Made by a program: the position numbers and the translations under genes. Below are positions 12,224 through 21,404 of a stretch of 64,000 nt of DNA, in pieces. The DNA lies in contig NC_049980.1 in NCBI RefSeq assembly GCF_000003815.2, forward strand, positions 30,331,609 through 30,395,608. The letters run 5' to 3'. The stretch comes from Branchiostoma floridae. Taxonomy: Eukaryota > Chordata > Leptocardii > Amphioxiformes > Branchiostomatidae. The notes below the pieces were generated by a model. The model searched no databases. It saw only the letters and a program-made list of their open reading frames with translations, and was not told the DNA's origin. Numbering within the stretch: position 1 is the stretch's first letter; each line of letters opens with the position of its first letter.

Positions 12224-12996
12224 CGTACCGGCAACCTTCAATTGACGTTGGCCGGATCTTTGCACAGTTCTATTATTGTACCGAACAAACGGAAACTATG
12301 AAGGCAAATTTGGTTGGCCAATAAAAGGTGACCTCAAGGTCATTATCATACGTAATACCTATAGCTGTCACATTTATAGTTTTAAAGTCACGTATTTTAA
12401 CGGTAATGTCCAGTCAGATTTACCATTGGCATAAGATAGTATCAAAGCTGGTGAAGGAGTAAAGCTGAACAAAGGGACTCATCAGCCACTGGGAGACAAA
12501 ACACTCTAATAAAAACATTTCTTTCACCAAGCTGAATATTCTCGGACATGTTTACAATTTTGGCATATGATTCTCGTGATGACTTTCCGAAGTAAAATAA
12601 TGTCAACATTTCAATCCTACATTGGCACGTAGACTTCAACATAGGCGCAATGCTACAGTTCTCTTTACAGGTTCTTCTCGGTTCACCTTGGGTAGCCTTA
12701 ACCCTTGTCCTACTGAGGATTTTTTGGACCAATTGAACCCCCTTAATCTGGCAAATTAATCCATTTCAGTACAGTAAAATTTACTTCCCCAATTTTGCTC
12801 TGCCGCATTAAGTTAGAAATGCCCCAAACCCGTAAAGATACTGGGCCCACATACAGGCATTATATTTGTGCATCCCGTGTATAAATACACGGGCTCAGCA
12901 AGACAAGTGAGCAAGGTCAGCCACGCGCAGAAGGGCTGTACCTTGAGTTAGGTCAAGCAGAGGGTCACGCTGTACCACTAAGTGACATCTTTATGT
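12224..12996. other. Upstream DNA of lysozyme 1, duplicated
   Basis: No convincing gene. The sequence is nearly identical to 60151-60920. It ends at TTATGT (12991-12996), the left target-site duplication of the LINE. Confidence 0.6.
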
Positions 12997-13358
12997 ATAT
13001 ATAACTTTATTGCACAACAATTGTACGAGGTACAAAGTATGGCATCTACATAACTACAGTGCTATAACTTAACTTAGGGCTTATCTAACTAATACAGGAG
13101 TTGTAGTATGGGATAAGTTTCTTACAATCATTGGAGGCTTTTACAATCATTTGGGGAATTTCTAATGTCAAAACCTTCTTTGATATATTTTCCTATATCT
13201 GCCATGCAGGGATTGTCACATGTCATTATGTATCTGAATTTGCACTTCAGGTCCATTTGGATAAATCCTTGTGTACAAAATGACAGCCTTCTGTATTAGA
13301 GAATTGCGTATATTGGAATATTTGGGACATACAACCATAAAGTGATATTCGTCTTCGA

Positions 13359-16300
13359 TTAGCTCTGGACAATAGGGATTTTTTGGAATCTTCCGGTTTC
13401 TATATTTAATTTGTGACAGCCAATTCTGAGTTGTGTGATTGCCCTACGAACGTCAAGGCTCTTTATGGTTGAAATGTAATTTTCTTGCTTGTAATGCTTG
13501 TTCAATGTAGAAAGAGATGAGAGTTTGGAATTGTTTCGAATAGAGGAATGCCAATTTTGCACGTATATATCTTGTAAACGTTGTCGTAACTGAGTGGTGA
13601 TTGTGTCTATGTGGTATGACCTCGGGTTCAGCCATATGTGTCCAAAGCCTTGGTAGTTGAGGATATTTTTTACGTGGACAATCCAATCATGTTCTCCGAA
13701 TGAAACAGTATTGTATGCCTCACGAAGAAGGGCATCTTCGGGCAGATTAACTAAACGATGCCAATATTTCACAAGTTGCATTTCTGCATCAATCCTAGCT
13801 GGGAAAGTTCCCAATTCTCCCCTGACACCATCGTTTGAGGCTTTGGCATGAATGCCTAACAGAAATTTTTGGAAGCGCATGTCAATGATGTCAAATTCTG
13901 GAATTTGTTGATTTGAGTCTAGGTTTATAATTTGGAAACCGTTATCTCGTAAAATATGGCTATTGGCATGACGCAATAGTATTTCTTTATCTGTATTTCT
14001 TTCCAAACATACAACATAAGTAGTATTCAAAGCAGAAGAGGTGGTTTTTCGAATGGTAGCTGGAAAGTTATCTTGAATATTAAGTTTTTTAAGTAAAGTA
14101 GAAAAAACCTTTGAGGAAGGTTCGCAGATGTTATTGGTATGTGATACAATGATTCTTATACTTTTAGAAAAACGGTCAAAGCATGTGATTTCTGAACAGT
14201 ACATAAAGATGGGTTTTACAAATTTGTCAAATAGATTTTTTCCGAGATTGATTGAAATGTCCTTGTTAGAGAGTAAAAGAGCCTTGAGTTTGAAAAGTGC
14301 TCTCATTGCTTTGGTTTTCAAATATTTCCTGGCGGTTTTGAATTTTCCGGAGAATGTGAAAGGAATGCCGAGGTATGTATAGCTGTCAGTGATTTCTATA
14401 TTTTTGCCATAAATATGGAATTGGTCTTTGTTATTCTTGCTAGAACCTTTGCCAAAAACAACTACCTTGGTTTTTGAAACATTGACAGATAGCTTCCATT
14501 TCTTACAATAGTTTTCTAGGCAGTCAATACAATGCTGTAGCCCTTGTTTTGACGATGAAATCAGAGCGAGATCGTCTGCCCAGGATAAACAGTTTAGAGA
14601 TTTTGAGGTCAGGACTGCAGGGTCACATTTTGTGGGGTCAAAGCACTCAGATATATCATTGATGAATAAATTAAATAATAAAGGACTAAGATTACATCCC
14701 TGCCGTACTCCGCATATGGAAGGAAAGGAGTTTGATAATCCATTATCTAATCTAACTGCATAATTCACATCATTGTACATGGATTTTATAATATTAAAGA
14801 AATTACCTCCGATACCACATTTATGCAACTTATAGAATAGCCCATCTCGCCAAACACTGTCAAATGCCTTCCTCATGTCAACAAAGCATACGAATAGTTT
14901 TCCGCCTTTTTTCTTGGTGTATTTGTCTATTAGAGATTTTAAGATAAAAACATTGTCGGAGGTTCTACATCTTTTCCGGAACCCAAACTGTGTGTCATCT
15001 AGAAGTTTGTTTCTTTCTGCAAAGTTTTGTAACCTGTTGTTTAGAATGAGTGTGAATAATTTGGATAGACAACTAGAAATCGCTATTCCTCGATAGTTGT
15101 CTGCATTACTTTTATCACCTGATTTATGTATTGGCTTAAGAATACTTGTATTCCAGTTGGAAGGAAAGGTGCCTTTATCAAGTATAGTATTGAAAAGACT
15201 CACTAAAGGTTGACATAGATGTTTTGCACCATACTTTAACATTTCATTTGAGATTGAGTCGATACCGGAAGCTTTTCCCGTTTTTAATAATTTTAAACCA
15301 TTTAAGACTTCCACTGGAGTGAATGGGAAATCTAAGGGATTTGGGGTATGATCATCTAACTGATTAAGGTATTCAGTGACCGTTTTTTCGAAGACAGTAT
15401 CAAAGCTGCTGTCATTTATCAAATTATTTAAACTTGTAAAGTGGTGTATCCATTCTTCAGATGATATATTGGGATCGCAAGTATTTTTGTTGTGTTTTCC
15501 ACTGATTTCTTTGTCCAAATATTTTAAAAGTGACCAAAATTCCTTTGGATTGTTTTTGTTGAATTCTTCCAATTTTGCTAGAAGGTCGGAATTGTACTTC
15601 TGTTTACGCTGTTTGATGAGTTTCTTGTAATCACGCAAAGCTGTGAAATATTTGCTTCTAATTTCTTTTAGCCAGGGTTCTTTTTTCAGTGCCAGTGACA
15701 GTCTTTTTAAACGTTGGCGTGAAGACCAGCAGCATTGATCAAACCAAACTTTGTTTTTCTTACCGCTTTGTGCGGGTTTCTTTGTTTGTTTATTTGGCTT
15801 TGTTTTCAGTGACTTCTTTGCTACATCTAGCAATAACTCTGTAAAGTTTGTAACAGATTTTTCAGTCGAACAGAATGATGTTTGGCAGAAGTTTTGAAAT
15901 TTTGAAATTGTATCTCTACTATCTAAAATACTTTGATACATTGATTTTGATTCATCTGTCCAAATGAATGCGGTTGGTTTGGGTTTTATCTGGTTAGTTG
16001 CTTTTTGAAAATGAGCGGAGTAATTTGTTGACAATGAGAAGGAAACATGACAATGATCAGAAAATTCGGAGATTGGGCTAACATTTACATATTGTACATC
16101 GGATAATAGAGAATTGCGCACAATACAATAATCGACAACACTAGAACCGTTGTAATGATAACAGGTAAAATCGCCTTTTAGGTCCCCCGCGAATCTACCA
16201 TTTAGAATAGTTAAATCGGCTGCTGAACACAAATCTATCAATGTTTTACCGTAGTTGTTAACTTTGATATCTCTGTTCTGTCTGTTTTTGGTGAAACAGA

Positions 16301-16841
16301 GACCGTCTGTTATAGGATTGTCAAAGGTGAAAGTGTCAAAATGATTTTCTATCAACTGGCCAGTTCTTGCATTTAAATCGCCTAACACGACGATATCTCC
16401 TAAATTAGAGTATTTACATATGTCATTAGAGAGTATTTCAAAGGGAGATTCATTAGACGATTTAGAAGATGATTCGGGGGGGATATAGGCATTACATAAA
16501 TATAAGTCATTTTCTAAGCCAAAAAATTGCTTGTCAAACTTGCACCAAACAGTATCTACCGTACTACTAACTAATTTGGAAATCCCTCTCCTGTACAAAC
16601 TTTTAAAAATAACTGCTACCCCACCTGAATTCCGTTTAGCCCCTTTACTTCTAATTCTACTGCTAGTGAAAAAACTATAACCTGGTATGTCTAAATCTAC
16701 ATAACTATCTAGCCAGGTCTCTTGAACACAAATGATGTCGCTATTTTCTACATATGAAAGAAATTCGTCATCTTTGAATTTCTTGCAACAGCTTCCCTGG
16801 ATATTCCAAGAAGAAAATACTAGTGCAGATGTTTTTGGCAT
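13359..16841 (-). CDS. LINE ORF2: APE endonuclease and reverse transcriptase
   Basis: About 1,160 residues from the ATG at 16841; the frame is open for another nine codons upstream without an ATG. The endonuclease shows WNIQG (Asn near 13), QETW (Glu near 41), GDLNARTG (Asp near 155), VVDYCIV and SDHCHVSFSL (His near 263). The RT shows FVDMRKAFDSVW (motif A, about 652), GVRQGCNLSPLLFNLFIND (motif B) and WADD (motif C, about 754-757; Trp where Tyr or Phe is usual). The frame ends in VQS at a TAA next to an A6 run. The neighbouring frame continues with C-x10-H-x5-C spacing resembling the usual C-terminal Cys/His motif. The element therefore appears to have lost this tail through a one-base indel. 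Confidence 0.88.
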   Translation of the reverse strand: MPKTSALVFSSWNIQGSCCKKFKDDEFLSYVENSDIICVQETWLDSYVDLDIPGYSFFTSSRIRSKGAKRNSGGVAVIFKSLYRRGISKLVSSTVDTVWCKFDKQFFGLENDLYLCNAYIPPESSSKSSNESPFEILSNDICKYSNLGDIVVLGDLNARTGQLIENHFDTFTFDNPITDGLCFTKNRQNRDIKVNNYGKTLIDLCSAADLTILNGRFAGDLKGDFTCYHYNGSSVVDYCIVRNSLLSDVQYVNVSPISEFSDHCHVSFSLSTNYSAHFQKATNQIKPKPTAFIWTDESKSMYQSILDSRDTISKFQNFCQTSFCSTEKSVTNFTELLLDVAKKSLKTKPNKQTKKPAQSGKKNKVWFDQCCWSSRQRLKRLSLALKKEPWLKEIRSKYFTALRDYKKLIKQRKQKYNSDLLAKLEEFNKNNPKEFWSLLKYLDKEISGKHNKNTCDPNISSEEWIHHFTSLNNLINDSSFDTVFEKTVTEYLNQLDDHTPNPLDFPFTPVEVLNGLKLLKTGKASGIDSISNEMLKYGAKHLCQPLVSLFNTILDKGTFPSNWNTSILKPIHKSGDKSNADNYRGIAISSCLSKLFTLILNNRLQNFAERNKLLDDTQFGFRKRCRTSDNVFILKSLIDKYTKKKGGKLFVCFVDMRKAFDSVWRDGLFYKLHKCGIGGNFFNIIKSMYNDVNYAVRLDNGLSNSFPSICGVRQGCNLSPLLFNLFINDISECFDPTKCDPAVLTSKSLNCLSWADDLALISSSKQGLQHCIDCLENYCKKWKLSVNVSKTKVVVFGKGSSKNNKDQFHIYGKNIEITDSYTYLGIPFTFSGKFKTARKYLKTKAMRALFKLKALLLSNKDISINLGKNLFDKFVKPIFMYCSEITCFDRFSKSIRIIVSHTNNICEPSSKVFSTLLKKLNIQDNFPATIRKTTSSALNTTYVVCLERNTDKEILLRHANSHILRDNGFQIINLDSNQQIPEFDIIDMRFQKFLLGIHAKASNDGVRGELGTFPARIDAEMQLVKYWHRLVNLPEDALLREAYNTVSFGEHDWIVHVKNILNYQGFGHIWLNPRSYHIDTITTQLRQRLQDIYVQNWHSSIRNNSKLSSLSTLNKHYKQENYISTIKSLDVRRAITQLRIGCHKLNIETGRFQKIPIVQS

Positions 16842-17042
16842 CCTCCGTATTTGAATAGGAGTACACAATATCTACATGGGATCGGTATTATGACATATGC
16901 ATACGAAATAGTTGTAAAAAAAAGAGAATAAACTCCTCTAGAATTGAGAGTGAACATAGTATGAAGATAAGGAATAACTTTACCTCTACGGCTTTACATG
17001 TCTGTGAAGGATGGTATCAAAGTTCATTTAAGGTCCCAGAAA

Positions 17043-19457
17043 TCAAGATGTGAGAATGTCCCATGCTTTACGGAAACGCTTTCCAATCTGCTTCCACTGG
17101 AGAACTGTCTGTTTGGTGGGTCGTAACTGCAGCGTGGCGATCGGTGAAGTCGGGACTTGTAGAGTTCCATTAGACCGGCTTCCCGTGGTGATCGGTGAGG
17201 TCACGACTTGTTGGGTTCCACCAGGTCGGCTTCCTGTTGTAGGGTTTCGGTTGGATGTCAGATTAGCAGGACTGACAGGCTTCCTCGATCCAAGTGGAAT
17301 GGCATTCACACTGTTCTTGAACCAGTCTCGTGTCGGGATGGCATTGTCACGTTTGGTGGCGGCAGTTTGAGGCCTTGGGTGAGCGTGTTGGTCGGAGGAG
17401 CGGTATCCACGTTGTGGGCGCGGCGTCGGAAGCTGTGGCGGGCCCGCTGTTGGTGTAGGTGGCGATGCATTGAGTGTGCGTTTGACGTCGGCAACTAGTA
17501 GTTTGGTTCCACTTCTGGGGTCTAGGTGTATTTGGTCTGGCAGGTAGAGATGTCTGTCCTGTGTTAACTTCCTGTGTTTAATGTACGTGAAGCCAGAATT
17601 CCTGGATAGTTTGAGTACTTCTTGGTTGTATGATTTGATATTCTCATTCAGGGTGGATCTCTGATTTGGTCCTCTTTGTAGTACTTGAGACACAGCCACC
17701 CTCGCATTTGGGAAGGACTTCTTTGTCGCTTCTAGCAGCCTGTCAGTGTTACGGAGCGTCTTGTGAACTGAGTCTGAGTGTCCTTTGCTGTTATCTAGAT
17801 CGTTAGATCCAACGTGTAAAATAACAGTCTTGGTTGTGGAATCCTTGATGTTGCTGATGTTGTCAACGGCCGCACTTATGGTGCTGCTCCTGTGGATCTT
17901 TGTATGGTTTGCTTTACAAGCGCGATCTGGATCCACATCCCGAAAAAGTGAATCCGAAAAGATTCTTATCTCAACCCCGGCATTCTCACTTCGCACATGG
18001 TTGTTCACAGATTGGGGCATGTTGGTACAGACAGCTGGTGTCTGGTCGTCGGGAACAATGGTTTGTTTGTTGTGCTTCTTGTTCACGGGAGTAAAGCCAT
18101 TGTCATGTGAAGTAGACCTGTCATTGTTATGGGAACTTGGGGCTTTGTTGTCATGTAGAGAGTGCGTCACACCACAATGGCAGGTAGCAAACATCTGTTC
18201 CAAATCTTTATACCTGTCCACCAGTACCTGAATCTCTGAATCTTGCTTTGTTATGATGTCTTGTAGGTCGGCATTTGAAGCTGCCAAATCATCTACTTTC
18301 AGGGACATACTATGAAGTCTCTCTTTCCATAGGTTCCTTTCGATCGAGATCTCTTGCTTTGCTTCTGATTTCTCCTTCATGAGCTTTTCTTTCTGTAGAG
18401 TCATGTCTTTGCGAGAATTGTTCAGATCTGTCTGGAGTTTTGCGGTAGCCTTTCTGATATGACTTTCAAGTGCCTTCTGAGCGGCTTCGATCTGTGTGGA
18501 TATGGCATTCAGACTTTTCATGTGAGCCTTCTCTCGCTCCTTTTCTTTCGCGATTAGCTCGTCCCTGAAGGCGTTGAGTTTGCCGATCGTATCTACGTAT
18601 TGTTTTTGTAGATCGTTGAAGGCACTGTCACTCGCTTTTATGGACTTTTCAACAGAAATCACACGTTCTAGATACACTTCTACTGGAGAGTTCGATGTAC
18701 CTGTTAGTGTTACGTTACGTGTGTCACTTGACTCGTTTGTTTCAGAAGTTACGCCGGATGTCACTGGGGGGTCGCGTGAGTCACCGGTTATGGCGTCACC
18801 GGCACTTTGGGCGCCATTTACAAAATCCTGTTGCAGCTGTTCTGTGAAACTGCTACCAGTTGGGGTTTCAAGACCCTCTAATGTTCGTGGAGCGGTGGAT
18901 TTGGGCATAGTCGGTGTCTCAGTCACATTGGATGGACATGGTGTCTTGGGCAAGGGCTGTTCTGTAGAGATTGTCTGGAAGCTATTGACGGCGTCCCTCA
19001 CGCGTTGGACGCCATCTTTGGCGCTTGCCCTTGTACGTTTGTCAAGCATTGTTACATTGTTTTTCAGTTCAGGGTACAGTAAATCTACCCACCACTTGGT
19101 TCTTTGACCCTGAACCATTAGACCATTCTTCTTGTGGTAAAAGTGAACTGATAGAAGGCTTTTACCTGTCTTTGTTGCCGATGAGAAGTTGACGGACAAG
19201 CTTGTTGTGCCTTGCGTGGATTTCCAGGTCACTGTTGTTCCTTTGTGGTCTTCAAAGTTCTTGTCAAAGTTGTCCTTGTGAAGTTGAATCCACTTGTCTA
19301 GCTGGCTTGTCCGCAGTTTCACTCCACACAGTCGAGACTTTTCCACGTCTTCGTAGTCGAAGGCCAGGGTTTCGTCCAGCGGGACTTTGGAGAGATTGAT
19401 ATTCCATGGTTTCGTCGTGGGCGTCTTACCCTTGGGCGTCTTGGACTCGGCTCCCAT
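17043..19457 (-). CDS. LINE ORF1 protein with coiled coil and SGNH/esterase domain
   Basis: Intact 804-residue ORF starting at a true ATG. Residues of about 1-160 form an unrecognised N-terminal region. About 270-430 is a long charged heptad-rich coiled coil, probably for multimerisation, ending near a CHCGVTH cluster. About 497-670 resembles an SGNH hydrolase: IFSDSLFR (block I nucleophile Ser, near 502), LHVGSNDLD (block III Gly/Asn, near 549) and DQIHLD (block V Asp/His, near 641). The C terminus carries short repeats of the type PITTGSRxxGT. In CR1-type elements such ORF1 proteins bind the RNA and may contact lipid. That role is inferred from family knowledge. Confidence 0.85.
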   Translation of the reverse strand: MGAESKTPKGKTPTTKPWNINLSKVPLDETLAFDYEDVEKSRLCGVKLRTSQLDKWIQLHKDNFDKNFEDHKGTTVTWKSTQGTTSLSVNFSSATKTGKSLLSVHFYHKKNGLMVQGQRTKWWVDLLYPELKNNVTMLDKRTRASAKDGVQRVRDAVNSFQTISTEQPLPKTPCPSNVTETPTMPKSTAPRTLEGLETPTGSSFTEQLQQDFVNGAQSAGDAITGDSRDPPVTSGVTSETNESSDTRNVTLTGTSNSPVEVYLERVISVEKSIKASDSAFNDLQKQYVDTIGKLNAFRDELIAKEKEREKAHMKSLNAISTQIEAAQKALESHIRKATAKLQTDLNNSRKDMTLQKEKLMKEKSEAKQEISIERNLWKERLHSMSLKVDDLAASNADLQDIITKQDSEIQVLVDRYKDLEQMFATCHCGVTHSLHDNKAPSSHNNDRSTSHDNGFTPVNKKHNKQTIVPDDQTPAVCTNMPQSVNNHVRSENAGVEIRIFSDSLFRDVDPDRACKANHTKIHRSSTISAAVDNISNIKDSTTKTVILHVGSNDLDNSKGHSDSVHKTLRNTDRLLEATKKSFPNARVAVSQVLQRGPNQRSTLNENIKSYNQEVLKLSRNSGFTYIKHRKLTQDRHLYLPDQIHLDPRSGTKLLVADVKRTLNASPPTPTAGPPQLPTPRPQRGYRSSDQHAHPRPQTAATKRDNAIPTRDWFKNSVNAIPLGSRKPVSPANLTSNRNPTTGSRPGGTQQVVTSPITTGSRSNGTLQVPTSPIATLQLRPTKQTVLQWKQIGKRFRKAWDILTS

Positions 19458-19645
19458 ATTTCAATGTTCCTCTGTCGTTACAGATGTTATTAAAAATCCT
19501 CAAAATTATAGAATACGTGAGACGTTAAGATAGACTCACATATGCACTAAAATACCTTACTCCATGTAGTATTATGGTACTCCAAACTAAGTCACATACG
19601 GAGAGCTAACGACGCGTGTCCGCGTCCGTCCGCCATCTTGAATTG
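19458..19645 (-). promoter_or_regulatory. LINE 5' UTR with YY1-like site
   Basis: 188 nt precede ORF1. The element begins CAATT, then CAAGATGGCGG (19630-19640 on the plus strand). The core AAGATGGC matches the known vertebrate YY1 site and is placed a few bases from the 5' end, as in human L1. The presence of this short leader and the exact target-site duplication suggest the copy is full length. Confidence 0.6.
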
Positions 19646-19651
19646 TTATGT

Positions 19652-20262
19652 GTTGCCGAGTTCTTCCCTTGGCAAGCTAAGACAAACATCTATGAACACG
19701 TGTTTCTCAGCTAGCGTGGGATCAGCAGCAGCTGCTTCGGATGTGTAGACTAGAACCATGCAGGTTTGTTTGTTTGTTAATTTCAATCTCCAATTCTTGT
19801 GACACGGAGCTATTACTTATGATTATCTCATGCTGCCGTAGGATCTGCTTAAAGATTAAAGTGACGCCCCCCTTTCACTTGCATTTCTTTCTAGCATCGC
19901 ATCTAGCATCAAACAGCGTATGGCTAACGTGATCACTCGAATTCCTCCCTCAAAGAAAAATGAGTTGTTTCTTAAACATTTTACTCACCCCTAAGACATA
20001 TGTGGTGTCAGTTGAATGTGGTCAACTGAGGAGAGTTAAATATGTCTACCCCTACCAGTCGAACCAGTTTAGAACGCCTTTGGATGCCAAACTCTGTCTA
20101 CTAGATTATGAAATTACTCACTCACGACCCATTTTGATCTTTGCCATTCATGTCTAAGAGTTAACCTGTTGTTTGATAGCGGGACCTGAAGACGTCGTCT
20201 CTTTACCCTTTTGAGAACGTGCAAAGAAAGCTGAATAAATTTGAGCATTTACCGATATATTT
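19652..20262. other. Duplicated non-coding DNA right of the LINE
   Basis: Homologous to about 60925-61590, with similarity declining to the right. Short ORFs here are not conserved between copies. No gene recognised. Confidence 0.6.
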
Positions 20263-20734
20263 TCACGGTGGTCAAAAAGGCCCTCAAAAATCCTCACTCG
20301 CAAATCATGCATATTGAGGAAATCAGTGTCAATCACCCATTTCACTACTGGCAACAATAACTGATTGGTTTACGCCTTTGTAGGCGGGGGTTAGGTTTGT
20401 TTTGGTCGCTCCAAGTGGAGCTATTTTTTGGTGCGAACTTGCTCCTTTGATATGCGCGTCTTTTCTCCGCCCCCCATTGTTCTCCGCTTACCAAGTTAAC
20501 AATACCTGATCATGAGCATTTATGTCGGCCATTCACACGCTGGAGCTCGGCATTGAAACCACCGTTTTAATTCTTTTTGAACTATATATTTGTCTATATA
20601 TTACAATCACCCAACTTGCCAAAACTAAACCTTAGGTGAGCAAAGATCGAAGGAGTTACCGTCACTCCCGGGTCACCGCTTTGGACGGAGCAATGGTCGT
20701 CGTTTACAGACACAACCCGGACAATTATCCGTGC

Positions 20735-20740
<6 letters not shown>

Positions 20741-20779
<39 letters not shown>
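20741..20779. repeat. (CA)n microsatellite
   Basis: Uninterrupted CA dinucleotide run of about 39 bp. Confidence 0.95.
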
Positions 20780-20783
<4 letters not shown>

Positions 20784-21370
20784 TGAGTAATAGAAATTCA
20801 GTAGTTTTTCGGCGAAGATAAATACCTATACTTAAAACATATCAATGAAAGCTCACCATACAAGTATACTTAGACCCAAACGTAACGAACCCCTTGATAT
20901 AATGCGTCCAAAGTCCCGGCGTGTCTGTTCCTCTCTTGTATACATAACGACTCAATCTAAGACAATCGTTGCAACCTACGTTTTTTTATAAACGTGTTCT
21001 CTCAAATAACAAACTCCTTATATTCTCGTCATCCTGTAAATGAACTAGGTCCACATTTCGGTAACACAGCACATGCCAGCGCTAATGTCGTAGCGAATGT
21101 ATCGATATCGGTAGTGCGCTGGACATTACGTGGTAAACTTTAAAACGGCGTCCTTTGCCCTGCAATTTTCTTTGTTTTAATTGTACCTTATACTATAGAA
21201 TGGATTTGAAGTAGACGCACGGTAACACGGACAAAAGCATAGCAACCGCAACACCATAAGAATTCGCCCAACTTACCGCAACTGCAAGATTCAGCGGGGG
21301 CGGCGTAGAGCCCTCCCGCCCGTAATATAAACACCGGCCCGGCCTTTTCTACGTATACGGAAGTCTAATA

Positions 21371-21373
21371 TTT

Positions 21374-21401
<28 letters not shown>
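21371..21401. repeat. (CT)n microsatellite
   Basis: Uninterrupted TC/CT run of about 30 bp, followed by a short CA-rich stretch. Confidence 0.95.

Positions 21402-21404
<3 letters not shown>

Larger units (their letters stand above)
12997..19645 (-). mobile_element. Near-complete CR1/L2-like LINE
   Basis: Non-LTR retrotransposon of about 6.65 kb. The paralogous site (60910-60925) shows the uninterrupted sequence CATCTTTATGTGTTGCCGAG, which defines exact borders and a 6-bp target-site duplication TTATGT (12991-12996 and 19646-19651). Order on the minus strand: 5' UTR, ORF1 with coiled coil and SGNH esterase domain, spacer of about 200 nt, ORF2 with APE endonuclease and reverse transcriptase, and a 3' UTR ending GCAATAAAGTTATATAT without a poly(A) tail. 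An esterase ORF1 with an APE/RT ORF2 is typical of the CR1/L2 group. The exact clade is uncertain. Confidence 0.9.
470..20262. repeat. Segmental duplication unit 1
   Basis: Homology with about 46715-61590 starts at the shared stretch TTGGTACGCAACCAAAGAGT and continues through the receptor 3' exons, the convergent lysozyme gene and its upstream DNA. It fades after the shared GCTGAATAAATTTGAGCAT at about 20240. The LINE at 12997-19645 interrupts this unit only. Homology was judged by eye, exon by exon and at flanking landmarks. Confidence 0.9.

Noticed and set aside
12442-12732. Cysteine-containing minus-strand ORF beside lysozyme 1
   Set aside because: The duplicate at 60410 carries a one-base indel breaking the frame, and substitutions are mainly replacements, so it is not under coding constraint.
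17785-18231. Long plus-strand ORFs opposite LINE ORF1
   Set aside because: Antisense shadow of a recognised protein-coding strand, without domain similarity.
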